DNA of 64,000 nucleotides from Betaproteobacteria bacterium (GTDB lineage: Bacteria > Pseudomonadota > Gammaproteobacteria > Burkholderiales > Burkholderiaceae_C), in the NCBI GenBank assembly GCA_009921265.1, contig RFYV01000002.1:1-64000 (forward strand), read 5' to 3'. A program made the position numbers and the translations under genes. The notes beneath the pieces are model-generated. The model was not told the origin of the DNA. It did not search any database and was given only the letters and a program-made list of their open reading frames with translations. Numbering within the stretch: the first letter of the stretch is position 1; every line of letters begins with the position of its first letter. Of this stretch, positions 26,488 through 35,202 are shown in pieces.

Positions 26488-28068
26488 ATGTATCGGTTCT
26501 TGCATTGTTGTTTAGTGAGCATGATGCTGTGCATAAGCGCTGCCAGTCATGCACTCACCAACGAGCAAGCATTGGGCATTGTGGTGGGTGACACCGATGC
26601 ACGATTAAAAATACTCAATCTTGCATTGCAAGAAGCAGATGACAAAACAGCCATATTTTTGAAAGCTTTAGCCGGCGATGCCGTCAAAGCAACAGATAAA
26701 CAAGTGTGGGTCATCGATAACGGTCAAGCTAAAGACCCCGTGAGTGGTGCCGTTTCTTCATTACCCGATGACGCGCAAGATGTGGTGAGTAACAACCGAA
26801 TGCGTGGCGAAATTGATGCCGCGATTGCTGCATTGCAATTACTCAGCCCCGATGATGCGGTACGCACAAAAGCTGCCAAAGCGTTGATTAAAGAGCCCGA
26901 CGCAGAAAAGCTTCCGTTGCTTGAGCGTGCATTGGCCATCGAAAAAATTCAAACCATCAGAGAAATGTTGAAATTGGCCAAAGCTGCGATTGCCATTTCA
27001 AGCCCCGATGCATCGATTCGTCTTCAAGCAGCAGCTGAATTGGCATTGAGTCAAACTCCAGAAACACAATTGTTGCTTAATCAACAACTGTCTTCTGAAA
27101 CCGACGCTGCTGTTCAAACACAAATTAAAAATTCACTCAAAGAAATTGCATCAGCATTGCGATGGGGTGAAAAATTAGGCGCACTTTTTGCTGGCATAAG
27201 CTTGGGTTCCATTTTGTTATTGGTCGCATTAGGATTGGCGATCACCTATGGTTTGATGGGTGTGATAAACATGGCGCATGGCGAGTTGATGATGGTGGGC
27301 GCTTATGCAGCGTACGCCGTTCAAGTGATGTTTCGTCAATACTGGCCCGCGCACTTTGATGCGTATTTATTTGTTGCGATACCTGTTTCATTTTTGTCTG
27401 CTGCCTTGGTGGGCGCATTGATGGAACGATTGGTTCTCAAGCATTTGTATGGTCGCCCCTTAGAAACATTGCTGGCTACTTGGGGCATTAGTTTGATTTT
27501 GATGCAAACAGTTCGCACTATTTTTGGTGCGCAAAATGTGGCGGTTGAAAATCCTGCATGGATGAGTGGCGGTATTCAAGTGCTAGCCAATCTCACCTTG
27601 CCTTGGAATCGATTGCTGATTATTTTATTTGCGGTTGTGGTGCTCATGGCTACGGCCTTGTTGATCAGTCAAACACGTTTGGGATTGTTTGTTCGTGGTG
27701 TCACGCAAAACAGACCGATTGCGTCGTGCATGGGAATCAACACCGCTCGCATCGACACGTACGCATTTGCATTGGGCTCGGGTATTGCAGGGCTTGCAGG
27801 ATGCGCCCTCAGTCAAATTGGTAATGTAGGTCCCGATCTGGGGCAAGGATATATCGTTGACGCATTCATGGTGGTGGTACTCGGTGGCGTCGGTCAATTG
27901 GCTGGAACCGTGTATGCCGCTTTGGGCTTGGGCATTCTCAATAAATTATTAGAAGGCTGGACGGGCGCCGTATTGGCCAAAATTGCTGTATTGGTTTTCA
28001 TCATCATCTTTATTCAAAAAAGACCGCAAGGCTTGTTTGCCATGAAAGGCCGCAGCGCGGAAGCTTGA
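26488..28068 (+). CDS. urtB: urea ABC transporter permease UrtB
   Basis: A 526-residue permease. Residues 1-22 form a signal peptide; residues 23-220 are a helical, HEAT-like extracytoplasmic extension found in UrtB proteins but not in LivH; from about residue 230 there is a LivH-type membrane domain with LGLAITYGLMGVINMAHGELMMVGAY and a late VVLGGVGQLAGT motif. The extension distinguishes it from amino-acid permeases. It is separated from urtA by the attenuator and is one base from urtC. Confidence 0.94.
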   Translation: MYRFLHCCLVSMMLCISAASHALTNEQALGIVVGDTDARLKILNLALQEADDKTAIFLKALAGDAVKATDKQVWVIDNGQAKDPVSGAVSSLPDDAQDVVSNNRMRGEIDAAIAALQLLSPDDAVRTKAAKALIKEPDAEKLPLLERALAIEKIQTIREMLKLAKAAIAISSPDASIRLQAAAELALSQTPETQLLLNQQLSSETDAAVQTQIKNSLKEIASALRWGEKLGALFAGISLGSILLLVALGLAITYGLMGVINMAHGELMMVGAYAAYAVQVMFRQYWPAHFDAYLFVAIPVSFLSAALVGALMERLVLKHLYGRPLETLLATWGISLILMQTVRTIFGAQNVAVENPAWMSGGIQVLANLTLPWNRLLIILFAVVVLMATALLISQTRLGLFVRGVTQNRPIASCMGINTARIDTYAFALGSGIAGLAGCALSQIGNVGPDLGQGYIVDAFMVVVLGGVGQLAGTVYAALGLGILNKLLEGWTGAVLAKIAVLVFIIIFIQKRPQGLFAMKGRSAEA

Positions 28069-28069
28069 T

Positions 28070-29170
28070 ATGTCAACACCTCAACTACCTTCACCACCAC
28101 CAATTCTGAGCGCATCGGGATGGACTGCATTCTTGTTTGCATTCATTGTGATTGCATTGATCGCACCGATTCTCAACACCATGGTGCCTGCAAGCAGTAT
28201 GTTTCATATGAGTGACTTTGCCGTTGCATTGATTGGAAAAATCATGTGCTACGCCATTTGTGCATTGGCCATGGATTTAATTTGGGGTTACACAGGCATT
28301 TTGTCATTGGGGCACGGATTGTTTTTTGCATTGGGTGGCTATGCCATGGGCATGTATCTCATGCGTCAAATCGGTCGCGATGGCAACTACAAATCTGATT
28401 TGCCCGATTTTATGGTTTTTTTGGATTGGAAAGAGTTGCCCTGGCACTGGACGTTCAGTGATAGTTTTATCGCCACCTTGATTTTGATCGTGTTGGTGCC
28501 GGGATTGGTTTCTTTTGTGTTTGGATATTTTGCGTTTCGCTCGCGCATCAAAGGCGTTTATTTTTCGATCATCACGCAAGCCATGACCTTTGCCGCAATG
28601 CTTTTGTTTTTTAGAAACGAAACTGGTTTTGGTGGCAACAATGGATTCACCGATTTCAAAAGAATTTTAGATTTACCCATTGCTACACCTTCAATGAGAA
28701 TGACTTTGTTTGTAATCACAGGTTTGACATTGCTTGGTTTTTATTTATTTGCCAAATGGCTGATTCGCAGTAAATATGGTCGAGTATTGCTCGCTATTCG
28801 CGATGCAGAGTCACGGGTGATGTTTTCGGGCTATTCACCCTTGCCTTACAAACTCAGCATTTGGGTGCTTTCAGCCATCATGTGTGGCGTTGCGGGTGCT
28901 TTGTATGTGCCGCAGGTTGGCATCATCAATCCCAGTGAAATGAGCCCTGCACAATCCATCGAAATTGCAATTTGGGCGGCAGTGGGTGGTCGAGGCACAT
29001 TGATAGGTCCAATCGTTGGTGCATTTTTAGTGAACGGCGCCAAGAGCTGGCTCACGGTCACTGCGCCAGAATTTTGGTTGTATTTTTTAGGCGCGCTCTT
29101 TATTGCAGTCACCTTGTATTTGCCCAATGGTGTGGTGGGCTTGGTGCGCAAAAAAGGAGATCAATCATGA
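28070..29170 (+). CDS. urtC: urea ABC transporter permease UrtC
   Basis: A 366-residue LivM-type permease partnering UrtB. Typical segments: DLIWGYTGILSLGHGLFFALGGYAMGMYLM (near 72-101), GNNGFTDF near 191, and AAVGGRGTLIGPIVGAFLVN near the C-terminus. Its stop overlaps the urtD start as ATGA at 29167-29170. Confidence 0.94.
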   Translation: MSTPQLPSPPPILSASGWTAFLFAFIVIALIAPILNTMVPASSMFHMSDFAVALIGKIMCYAICALAMDLIWGYTGILSLGHGLFFALGGYAMGMYLMRQIGRDGNYKSDLPDFMVFLDWKELPWHWTFSDSFIATLILIVLVPGLVSFVFGYFAFRSRIKGVYFSIITQAMTFAAMLLFFRNETGFGGNNGFTDFKRILDLPIATPSMRMTLFVITGLTLLGFYLFAKWLIRSKYGRVLLAIRDAESRVMFSGYSPLPYKLSIWVLSAIMCGVAGALYVPQVGIINPSEMSPAQSIEIAIWAAVGGRGTLIGPIVGAFLVNGAKSWLTVTAPEFWLYFLGALFIAVTLYLPNGVVGLVRKKGDQS

Positions 29171-30039
29171 CGCCTGATTTGATGGAGCTAGGCGCTAAAC
29201 GCTATCAAGAATTCAAAGAAAAAACACTTCAAGCCGATGGGTCGGGTGGACGTGCGGCCAGTTATTCGCGCATTCACAAATCGGGTGAACTCGATTTAAC
29301 GCACGGCAGAATTTTGTATCTCGAAGATGTGAGTGTGAGCTTTGATGGATTCAAAGCGATCAACAAATTGTCATTGGATATTGCACCTGGTGAATTGCGT
29401 TGCATCATTGGTCCCAACGGTGCTGGCAAAACCACGATGATGGATATCATCACAGGCAAAACAAAGCCTGATGAAGGTCAAGTTTTTTTTGGTAGCACCA
29501 TAGATTTGCTCAAACACAATGAGCCTGAGATTGCACAACTCGGCATCGGTCGCAAATTTCAAAAGCCCACAGTCTTCGAGCATCTCACTGTTTTTGAAAA
29601 TTTAGAACTCGCACTCAAAACGCACAAAAGCGTAGGTGCATCGATGTTTTTTAAACTCAATGGCGAGAGCAAAGACAAAATATCCGAAGTGCTTGAAACT
29701 ATCGACCTCACACAAAGCATCACGCGACAAGCGGGCAATCTGAGTCACGGTCAAAAGCAATGGCTGGAAATTGGTATGCTATTGATGCAAGAACCTCGAC
29801 TGTTGCTGCTTGATGAGCCAGTGGCAGGCATGACTGATTATGAAACCGAACGCACCGCAGGATTATTTTTGAGACTCAAAGGCAAGCATTCGCTGATGGT
29901 GGTGGAGCATGACATGGGATTCATTCGCATGATTTCAGAAATCGTTACCGTGTTATGCGATGGATCTGTTTTTTCGCAAGGCACTTTGGATGAAGTGCAA
30001 TCGGATGAGCGTGTCATTGAAGTTTATTTGGGACGATAA
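29167..30039 (+). CDS. urtD: urea ABC transporter ATPase UrtD
   Basis: A 290-residue LivG-type ATPase with an N-terminal extension of about 45 residues. Walker A GPNGAGKTTM is near residue 81, the signature LSHGQKQWLEIGM near 195, Walker B LLLLDEPVAGM near 216, and the His switch VEHDMGFI near 246. The ATG at 29167 overlaps the urtC stop; a longer frame would lie within urtC and is rejected. Confidence 0.94.
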   Translation: MTPDLMELGAKRYQEFKEKTLQADGSGGRAASYSRIHKSGELDLTHGRILYLEDVSVSFDGFKAINKLSLDIAPGELRCIIGPNGAGKTTMMDIITGKTKPDEGQVFFGSTIDLLKHNEPEIAQLGIGRKFQKPTVFEHLTVFENLELALKTHKSVGASMFFKLNGESKDKISEVLETIDLTQSITRQAGNLSHGQKQWLEIGMLLMQEPRLLLLDEPVAGMTDYETERTAGLFLRLKGKHSLMVVEHDMGFIRMISEIVTVLCDGSVFSQGTLDEVQSDERVIEVYLGR

Positions 30040-30042
30040 AAA

Positions 30043-30735
30043 ATGTTAAACGTATCCCACATTCAACAATACTATGGAAGCTCGCATATTTTACGTGGCG
30101 TGAGCTTGAGCGCAAAAGCGGGTGAAGTGACCGTGTTACTCGGTCGCAATGGCGTTGGCAAATCTACCTTGCTCAAATCCATCATGGGCTTGGTGTCCAT
30201 CAAAGAGGGGCAAATTCAAATCAATCAAAAAGATATTACGCGTGCAACGCCTTATCAACGCGCGCGCGCGGGTTTGGGTTATGTGCCACAAGGCAGAGAA
30301 ATTTTTAATCGACTCACGGTTGAAGATAATTTGCGCATGGGTCTGGCCACACAATCGGCTTCTGCAAAAATCCCCTCCGAATTGTTTGAGTTGTTTCCTG
30401 TTCTTCAGCAAATGTTGCACAGACGAGCCGGTGATTTATCGGGCGGTCAGCAGCAGCAACTCGCGATCGCGCGCGCTTTGGCGGGAAACCCCAAAGTGTT
30501 GATATTGGATGAGCCCACCGAAGGTATTCAACCCAGCATCATTAAAATCATTGGTTTGGTGATTCGTCGATTGGCCAAGCGCGGTGACATGGCGATTTTG
30601 ATGTGTGAGCAGTATTACGATTTTGCACAAGGCTTGGCCGATCAATACTTGGTGATGGATCGTGGTGAAGTTGTGGCGCAAGGGCCTGGTCACGAAATGC
30701 AAAGCAAAGATATTCAAAAACTCGTTTCGATTTGA
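30043..30735 (+). CDS. urtE: urea ABC transporter ATPase UrtE
   Basis: A 230-residue LivF-type ATPase. Walker A GRNGVGKSTLLK (about 35-46), signature LSGGQQQQLAIARAL (134-148), Walker B VLILDEPTEGI and His switch CEQYYDFA. It starts three bases after urtD and closes the urt operon. It ends 11 bases from the convergent ureD stop, with no obvious terminator between. Confidence 0.94.
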   Translation: MLNVSHIQQYYGSSHILRGVSLSAKAGEVTVLLGRNGVGKSTLLKSIMGLVSIKEGQIQINQKDITRATPYQRARAGLGYVPQGREIFNRLTVEDNLRMGLATQSASAKIPSELFELFPVLQQMLHRRAGDLSGGQQQQLAIARALAGNPKVLILDEPTEGIQPSIIKIIGLVIRRLAKRGDMAILMCEQYYDFAQGLADQYLVMDRGEVVAQGPGHEMQSKDIQKLVSI

Positions 30736-30746
30736 GTTGAAAAAAG

Positions 30747-31580
30747 CTACATCGACCAAATGCGCGGTGTAACTGTGCCTAAATTCCATATTTGTTTGCG
30801 CCATTCAAGCCATATTTGCTTGAGTAGTTGCATTACGGGTTCTACTTGGTGACTCAAACTTCTAAGCACGATTACTTGTTTATTGGGTGACGTCACGCCC
30901 ACTTCGATTTCATCAGAGGGTGAGGGGCAAAGATCACTTGCAATCTCTAAGGCGAGTGTTCGTGTGGTGTCGCTCCAAGCGTGGCCTTGCGCCAAAATCA
31001 ATGTGGCCAAACAAAGGTGACCATTCAAACCCACAGGACTTTGTATCAAGCGTTGGTCTGATGCATCGATCAATCCACTTTCAAGCCATAAATTTTTAAT
31101 TTCAAGATTTTGCGAAAACTTGCCAGCGATCCAAGGTTGATTGGCATGCGGCAAACCCAATGCTGTGACGTCCCATGCCATCAGTTGCGCATCAGGATCT
31201 AAAGAAAAAACTGCACTGTTTTTTGCATACGAGGTGTTGTAGGCCAATGCTTCGAGTGGCAACCATTCGAGCCTTGCGCCATCAGTCACATGCGCGTTGA
31301 CTTGTTGTGTAGCCCAGGCCTTATCGGATCCATAAAACCGAGTGGCTCCTGGTGTGGTGATCAATGCGTGCGCCCCAGATGCAACTTCTATATTAATCTC
31401 TAGTGAGTCACCACCAACCAAGCCACTCGGTGGGTGTACCAGTACATTGTGACAAACCGCGTCGCCTTCGGGATATAAACTTTTGAGTACGCGCAAAGGC
31501 CCTTCATGCTTGTGATGCACGATGGTTTGAGAGCCTGCTAGGGAGTATTGGAGTGAAAGCGAAGCATGCCAATTGGTCAT
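30747..31580 (-). CDS. ureD: urease accessory protein UreD (UreH)
   Basis: A 277-residue UreD, the scaffold that holds apo-urease during nickel insertion. Recognisable stretches: HEGPLRVLKSLYPEGDAVCHNVLVHPPSG (about 23-51, split in the family as GPLRVLK and HPPSGLVGGD) and TTPGATRFYGSDKAWATQ near 75-92. It is on the minus strand but separated from ureA-G by the 5.7 kb urt operon, convergent with urtE. How it is transcribed is not clear; its promoter should lie in the small gap before 31594. Confidence 0.94.
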   Translation of the reverse strand: MTNWHASLSLQYSLAGSQTIVHHKHEGPLRVLKSLYPEGDAVCHNVLVHPPSGLVGGDSLEINIEVASGAHALITTPGATRFYGSDKAWATQQVNAHVTDGARLEWLPLEALAYNTSYAKNSAVFSLDPDAQLMAWDVTALGLPHANQPWIAGKFSQNLEIKNLWLESGLIDASDQRLIQSPVGLNGHLCLATLILAQGHAWSDTTRTLALEIASDLCPSPSDEIEVGVTSPNKQVIVLRSLSHQVEPVMQLLKQIWLEWRKQIWNLGTVTPRIWSM

Positions 31581-31593
31581 GCGATATTATCGA

Positions 31594-32541
31594 TCAAGAA
31601 GCATCTTTGGCTGCTTTTTCGGCTTGTACTTGAAGTGCAATCGCTTCGACTTGTTCGTTAGACATGCCAAACTTGGCTTGTAAGGCTTTGAGCTTGAGTT
31701 GTTCTTCTTCGGTTACAACGCCATCGGCCAACACTTCGCGCACTTCCATTTCATACAAAGATTCACGGCGTTGAACTTGAGCGGTGTAGGCAGTGGCCAC
31801 CACACCCGTCAAAATAGCCGCCAGTGCAATTGCCAAAATTTGCGTGACAACCACAAGCACGGTACCTAAATACGTAACAGGATCCACATTGCCCCAGCCA
31901 GCAATAATGGTGAGAATAAACCAATGCATGGCGGCAGGAATCGAGCGGAAGACTTCGGGTTGGTCGTGTCCTTCAATGATGTAAATCAAAGATGAAAACA
32001 GTAAGCAACTGATCAGCAACAAAAATAATGCCGATGAAAAAGAATCGCGTTCGGATTTGATCGCTTCAAACATGTCTTCCATCGCACTGTTGTAGCGTGA
32101 CAGTTTAAAAATCCGCAATAAACGAAACATCCTGAGAACGCGCAAATCGGCGCCAGGAAATAAAAGTTGCAAATAAAATGGAACGGTACTGAAAAAATCA
32201 ACCAATCCAAAAACGCTAAAGAGATATTCTTTTCGCCCTTTCCATGCACTGCCTTTTTCTTGGGCTGCGTGCGTGTATTTGGCGCCGTACGACCAAACGC
32301 GCAACACATATTCCATTGAAAAAACTACCACACTGAAAGTGTCAAAAATATGAAATTCGTATTCGAAGGCTTCATGCAAGCTGTGAACCGATTCCAAAAT
32401 AATCGATACCACATTGGCAACAACGAGCAATGCAATAAAAATTTCACAGACGCGACTCGATCGATCGGCGACAGAACCATCTAAAATTTCATAGGTGCGC
32501 TTTTGTAAGCGTGCATAGGTCGACAAAGAAGTGGCGGACAT
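31594..32541 (-). CDS. voltage-gated-type ion channel with altered selectivity filter (AGWGN)
   Basis: A 315-residue six-helix channel: S1 near 33-55, S2 66-88, S3 107-130, S4 with repeated Arg (LRVLRMFRLLRIFK, about 133-146), S5, pore loop and S6. The filter reads IIAGWGN where K+ channels have TTVGYGD-like sequence: Tyr is replaced by Trp and the final Asp by Asn, so K+ selectivity is doubtful. A cytoplasmic tail carries a DGVVTEEEQLKL-type helical module shared with the two neighbours. A TTG at 32553 overlapping the upstream stop (four extra residues) is the alternative start; the ATG at 32541 follows AAGGA at 12 nt. Confidence 0.82.
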   Translation of the reverse strand: MSATSLSTYARLQKRTYEILDGSVADRSSRVCEIFIALLVVANVVSIILESVHSLHEAFEYEFHIFDTFSVVVFSMEYVLRVWSYGAKYTHAAQEKGSAWKGRKEYLFSVFGLVDFFSTVPFYLQLLFPGADLRVLRMFRLLRIFKLSRYNSAMEDMFEAIKSERDSFSSALFLLLISCLLFSSLIYIIEGHDQPEVFRSIPAAMHWFILTIIAGWGNVDPVTYLGTVLVVVTQILAIALAAILTGVVATAYTAQVQRRESLYEMEVREVLADGVVTEEEQLKLKALQAKFGMSNEQVEAIALQVQAEKAAKDAS

Positions 32542-32549
32542 TGAAGAGC

Positions 32550-33455
32550 TCAATCCTTTTTATTAGGGTTCATTTCATCCATCATGGCCTGCACTTGAGC
32601 ATCTGATAAACGATATTGAGATTGAAGGCGTTTGAGACTGTCTTTTTCTGCATCAGAAACAACACCGTCTTCAAATACTTTGCGCAGTTGGCTTTGAAAG
32701 GCCGCCTTCTTGCGTGACATTTGATTGGAAAAGGCCGATGCCACAATACCTGTCATGATGGCCGCCATACACACGCCCAAAAAGCCAGTGAGTAAGGCAA
32801 TGACTTCACCAGCCTTGGTGACGGGCTCCACATTGCCGTAACCCGATGTAATGGTCACGATTGACCAATAGATGGCGTGAGGAATCGAGCCAAAGGCTTC
32901 GGGCTGCTCGTGTCCCTCGGCAAAATGCATCAACGAGGCCGATACGATGGTCACAATCAATAATAAAAATGCAGCCGAGCCAAACGCGCGCCTCTCTGAA
33001 TGAACCGCAGCAAATAAATCTTGTAGCGCGGTGTTGTATTTGGAGAGCTTAAGGATTCGTAATAAGCGCAGCACTCGCAGAATACGCAAATCGAGCGATG
33101 GAAAAAACACATGCATATAAAAAGGCATGGTGGCAAAAAAATCGATCAATCCAAAGGGGCTGAACATGTAGCCACGTCGCCCGCGCCATGCGCCGCCTTC
33201 TTCTTTGGAAAACTTGGCGCCCAATGACCAAACGCGCAACACATACTCCAGCGTGAAAAACATCACGCTCCAAAATTCAAGCTCATGAAAAAAATCTTTG
33301 TAGTCTGCGTGCACCTCTGGAATGGAATCTAAAATAACAGCTGAACAATTAAATAGCACAACGACTGTGATGAGCCATTCCACATAACGACTGACGGCAT
33401 GATTGGGCGATCCGTCCAATACTTCCATTACAAATCGTTGATATTTTGACAACAT
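32550..33455 (-). CDS. voltage-gated-type ion channel with altered selectivity filter (SGYGN)
   Basis: A 301-residue six-helix channel, clearly a paralogue of the next gene downstream. S4 reads LRILRVLRLLRILK (about 123-136). The filter, VTITSGYGNVEP (residues 200-211), keeps GYG but has Ser in place of the Val before it and Asn for the final Asp. The C-terminal tail has DGVVSDAEKDSLKRL. It overlaps or abuts the 315-residue channel gene, suggesting coupled translation and possibly hetero-oligomers. Ion preference cannot be stated. Confidence 0.84.
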   Translation of the reverse strand: MLSKYQRFVMEVLDGSPNHAVSRYVEWLITVVVLFNCSAVILDSIPEVHADYKDFFHELEFWSVMFFTLEYVLRVWSLGAKFSKEEGGAWRGRRGYMFSPFGLIDFFATMPFYMHVFFPSLDLRILRVLRLLRILKLSKYNTALQDLFAAVHSERRAFGSAAFLLLIVTIVSASLMHFAEGHEQPEAFGSIPHAIYWSIVTITSGYGNVEPVTKAGEVIALLTGFLGVCMAAIMTGIVASAFSNQMSRKKAAFQSQLRKVFEDGVVSDAEKDSLKRLQSQYRLSDAQVQAMMDEMNPNKKD

Positions 33456-33477
33456 AAAAAACTACCAAATCATGGAA

Positions 33478-33524
33478 AATAAAAACGTGTACGGAATTGT
33501 TTCATTTCTACAATTCCCGTACAC
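33478..33524 (-). terminator. long hairpin terminator after the two-sensor channel gene
   Basis: On the minus strand, GTGTACGGG-AATTGT (from 33524) pairs with ACAATT-CCGTACAC (to 33487) over 14 bp with a one-base bulge and a nine-base loop. It is followed by GTTTTTATTTT. It separates the two-sensor channel transcript from the two smaller channels. Confidence 0.75.
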
Positions 33525-33544
33525 CGAGTGGTTCAATATAAAAG

Positions 33545-35194
33545 CTAGTTTTGCTTGGCCTTGATACTTTGCCACAACGACCATTCGGTGGCAGTAAGGC
33601 TATCGGACTCTTTGGCTGTTTGCTCAAATTTGGTTGTATCAGTGAGCATGCTTAATTGACGAATTTGACCAACGAGCATCTTGTAATGTTCAACCGCAAT
33701 CTCTGGTCTTTCGGCAATCACATGAATCGGCAATTCCTTGATGTTGTGTGCAGCCTCATTTTCTCGTTGCACCATTTCAATCAAGGCATTGACCTCTTCG
33801 GTGGTTAAGTGCAATCGTTTGGATTCTTGTCTGATGAAATTGGCTTCATCTTCATCAATATGGCCGTCTTTGAGCATCTCAAACAAATTGGCTTTGAGGG
33901 CTTCGCGTTCTTTGACCAATTGATCGCTGAATGCCGAAGAGAGTAAGGCCGCAGGAATAGCAAAAATACCAATACCAATCAGCGCCAAAACAATCGTCAT
34001 CGCTCGACCCATGGGGGTAACAGGTGAAATATCGCCATAACCCACAGAGGCCAGTGTAATCACAGCCCAATAAATCGATTGCGGAATGTTTTCAAATTTT
34101 TCGGGCTGCGCTTCGTGTTCAAACAAATAGCCAAGAGACGCTGTAAGAACAACCAGCAACATCATGATGAAGGCAGATGCACTCATCACGGGCCATTCAC
34201 GCACCACCACCTTGACTAAAATAGCGGTCGCATCGTTATAGCGTGTGAGTTTGAGTAAACGCGCCAAACGAAACACTCGCAAAAATCTCAAATCAATGAG
34301 GTGATGTAAAAACACTTCAAGGAAGAACGGGAGAATGGCAAGGAAGTCAATCAGCGTTGATGCTGTTTTAGCTTGCTTGAATCGCCCGCCAATCGGACTT
34401 TTAAAGCCAGGTTCTTCAACGCAACTGTAGATGCGCATGCAGTATTCAATGGTGAAAATACCAACCGCCACACTATCCAAAATCACAAATTGCAAATTCA
34501 AAATGTAGCTGACGCTCGCCATGGATTCCATGATCACCGCAAACACAGACAGCAGCACCCAAACACCAATGAATGCGTCAAAAATCTCTTGCATTTTTCC
34601 GCCGAAAGCGCTGGGGAAAACCAAGGCGTGTACGCGTTGTCGAAAGGTTCTACCTTGATTGAGTTTGACGAAGTCTGCGTAGGCTGGAATTAAGATTCGG
34701 AAAAGCTTGAGTATTCGAAGCAATCGCAAGAATCGCAAGATGCGTAAATCAAGTGGAATGCCCAACAGTTTAAGATAAAAAGGCGCAATGGCTAAAAAGT
34801 CAATGATGGCAAACGGACTGAATAGATAACTGACATGCGCATTTTTTTTGGTTTTGAACTCTTCGTCTTCGGGTGCCAAATAAAATCGCACGGCATATTC
34901 AATTGTGAAAACAATCACTGAGAAAATATCGAAGACGTGATAGAAGCCTTTATAGGGTTCATAAAGCGCAGGAACATGTTCAAACACCAATACAAATAAA
35001 TTGGCAACAATGAGCAAGCCAATCCATTTGTCGACGGCTTTTTGGTAGTTGCCGGGAATATTGGGATCGAGAAGCCACGAATACAGCCATTTTCTAAATG
35101 GTAAATCAGATGCGATATCGGCAACAATGTCTTGATTGCCCAACAGGCTTTGGACGTCAAGGTCTTCGAGTTTGTAAGATTTATTTTGTTCCAT
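33545..35194 (-). CDS. ion channel with two voltage-sensor domains and one pore
   Basis: A 549-residue membrane protein. Residues 57-168 form a complete S1-S4 sensor whose S4 is LRILRFLRLLRILKLFRI; no pore follows it. A loop of about 35 residues leads to a second S1-S4 sensor (about 205-317, S4 LRFLRVFRLARLLK) and then S5, a pore loop with TLASVGYGDISP (380-391, canonical K+ filter) and S6 (398-423). The C-terminal tail has the DGHIDEDEANFI module shared with the neighbouring channels. The order sensor-sensor-pore differs from both ordinary Kv channels and two-pore channels. AGGTGA lies just before the ATG, which is eight bases after the preceding gene. Potassium selectivity is inferred from the filter. 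Confidence 0.85.
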   Translation of the reverse strand: MEQNKSYKLEDLDVQSLLGNQDIVADIASDLPFRKWLYSWLLDPNIPGNYQKAVDKWIGLLIVANLFVLVFEHVPALYEPYKGFYHVFDIFSVIVFTIEYAVRFYLAPEDEEFKTKKNAHVSYLFSPFAIIDFLAIAPFYLKLLGIPLDLRILRFLRLLRILKLFRILIPAYADFVKLNQGRTFRQRVHALVFPSAFGGKMQEIFDAFIGVWVLLSVFAVIMESMASVSYILNLQFVILDSVAVGIFTIEYCMRIYSCVEEPGFKSPIGGRFKQAKTASTLIDFLAILPFFLEVFLHHLIDLRFLRVFRLARLLKLTRYNDATAILVKVVVREWPVMSASAFIMMLLVVLTASLGYLFEHEAQPEKFENIPQSIYWAVITLASVGYGDISPVTPMGRAMTIVLALIGIGIFAIPAALLSSAFSDQLVKEREALKANLFEMLKDGHIDEDEANFIRQESKRLHLTTEEVNALIEMVQRENEAAHNIKELPIHVIAERPEIAVEHYKMLVGQIRQLSMLTDTTKFEQTAKESDSLTATEWSLWQSIKAKQN

Positions 35195-35202
35195 GATTCA
35201 CC

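Noticed and set aside
33545..35194. The 549-residue channel as a frameshifted fusion of two genes
   Set aside because: The frame is continuous, both sensors are intact, and no pore remnant is left after the first, so a simple fusion error is not supported.
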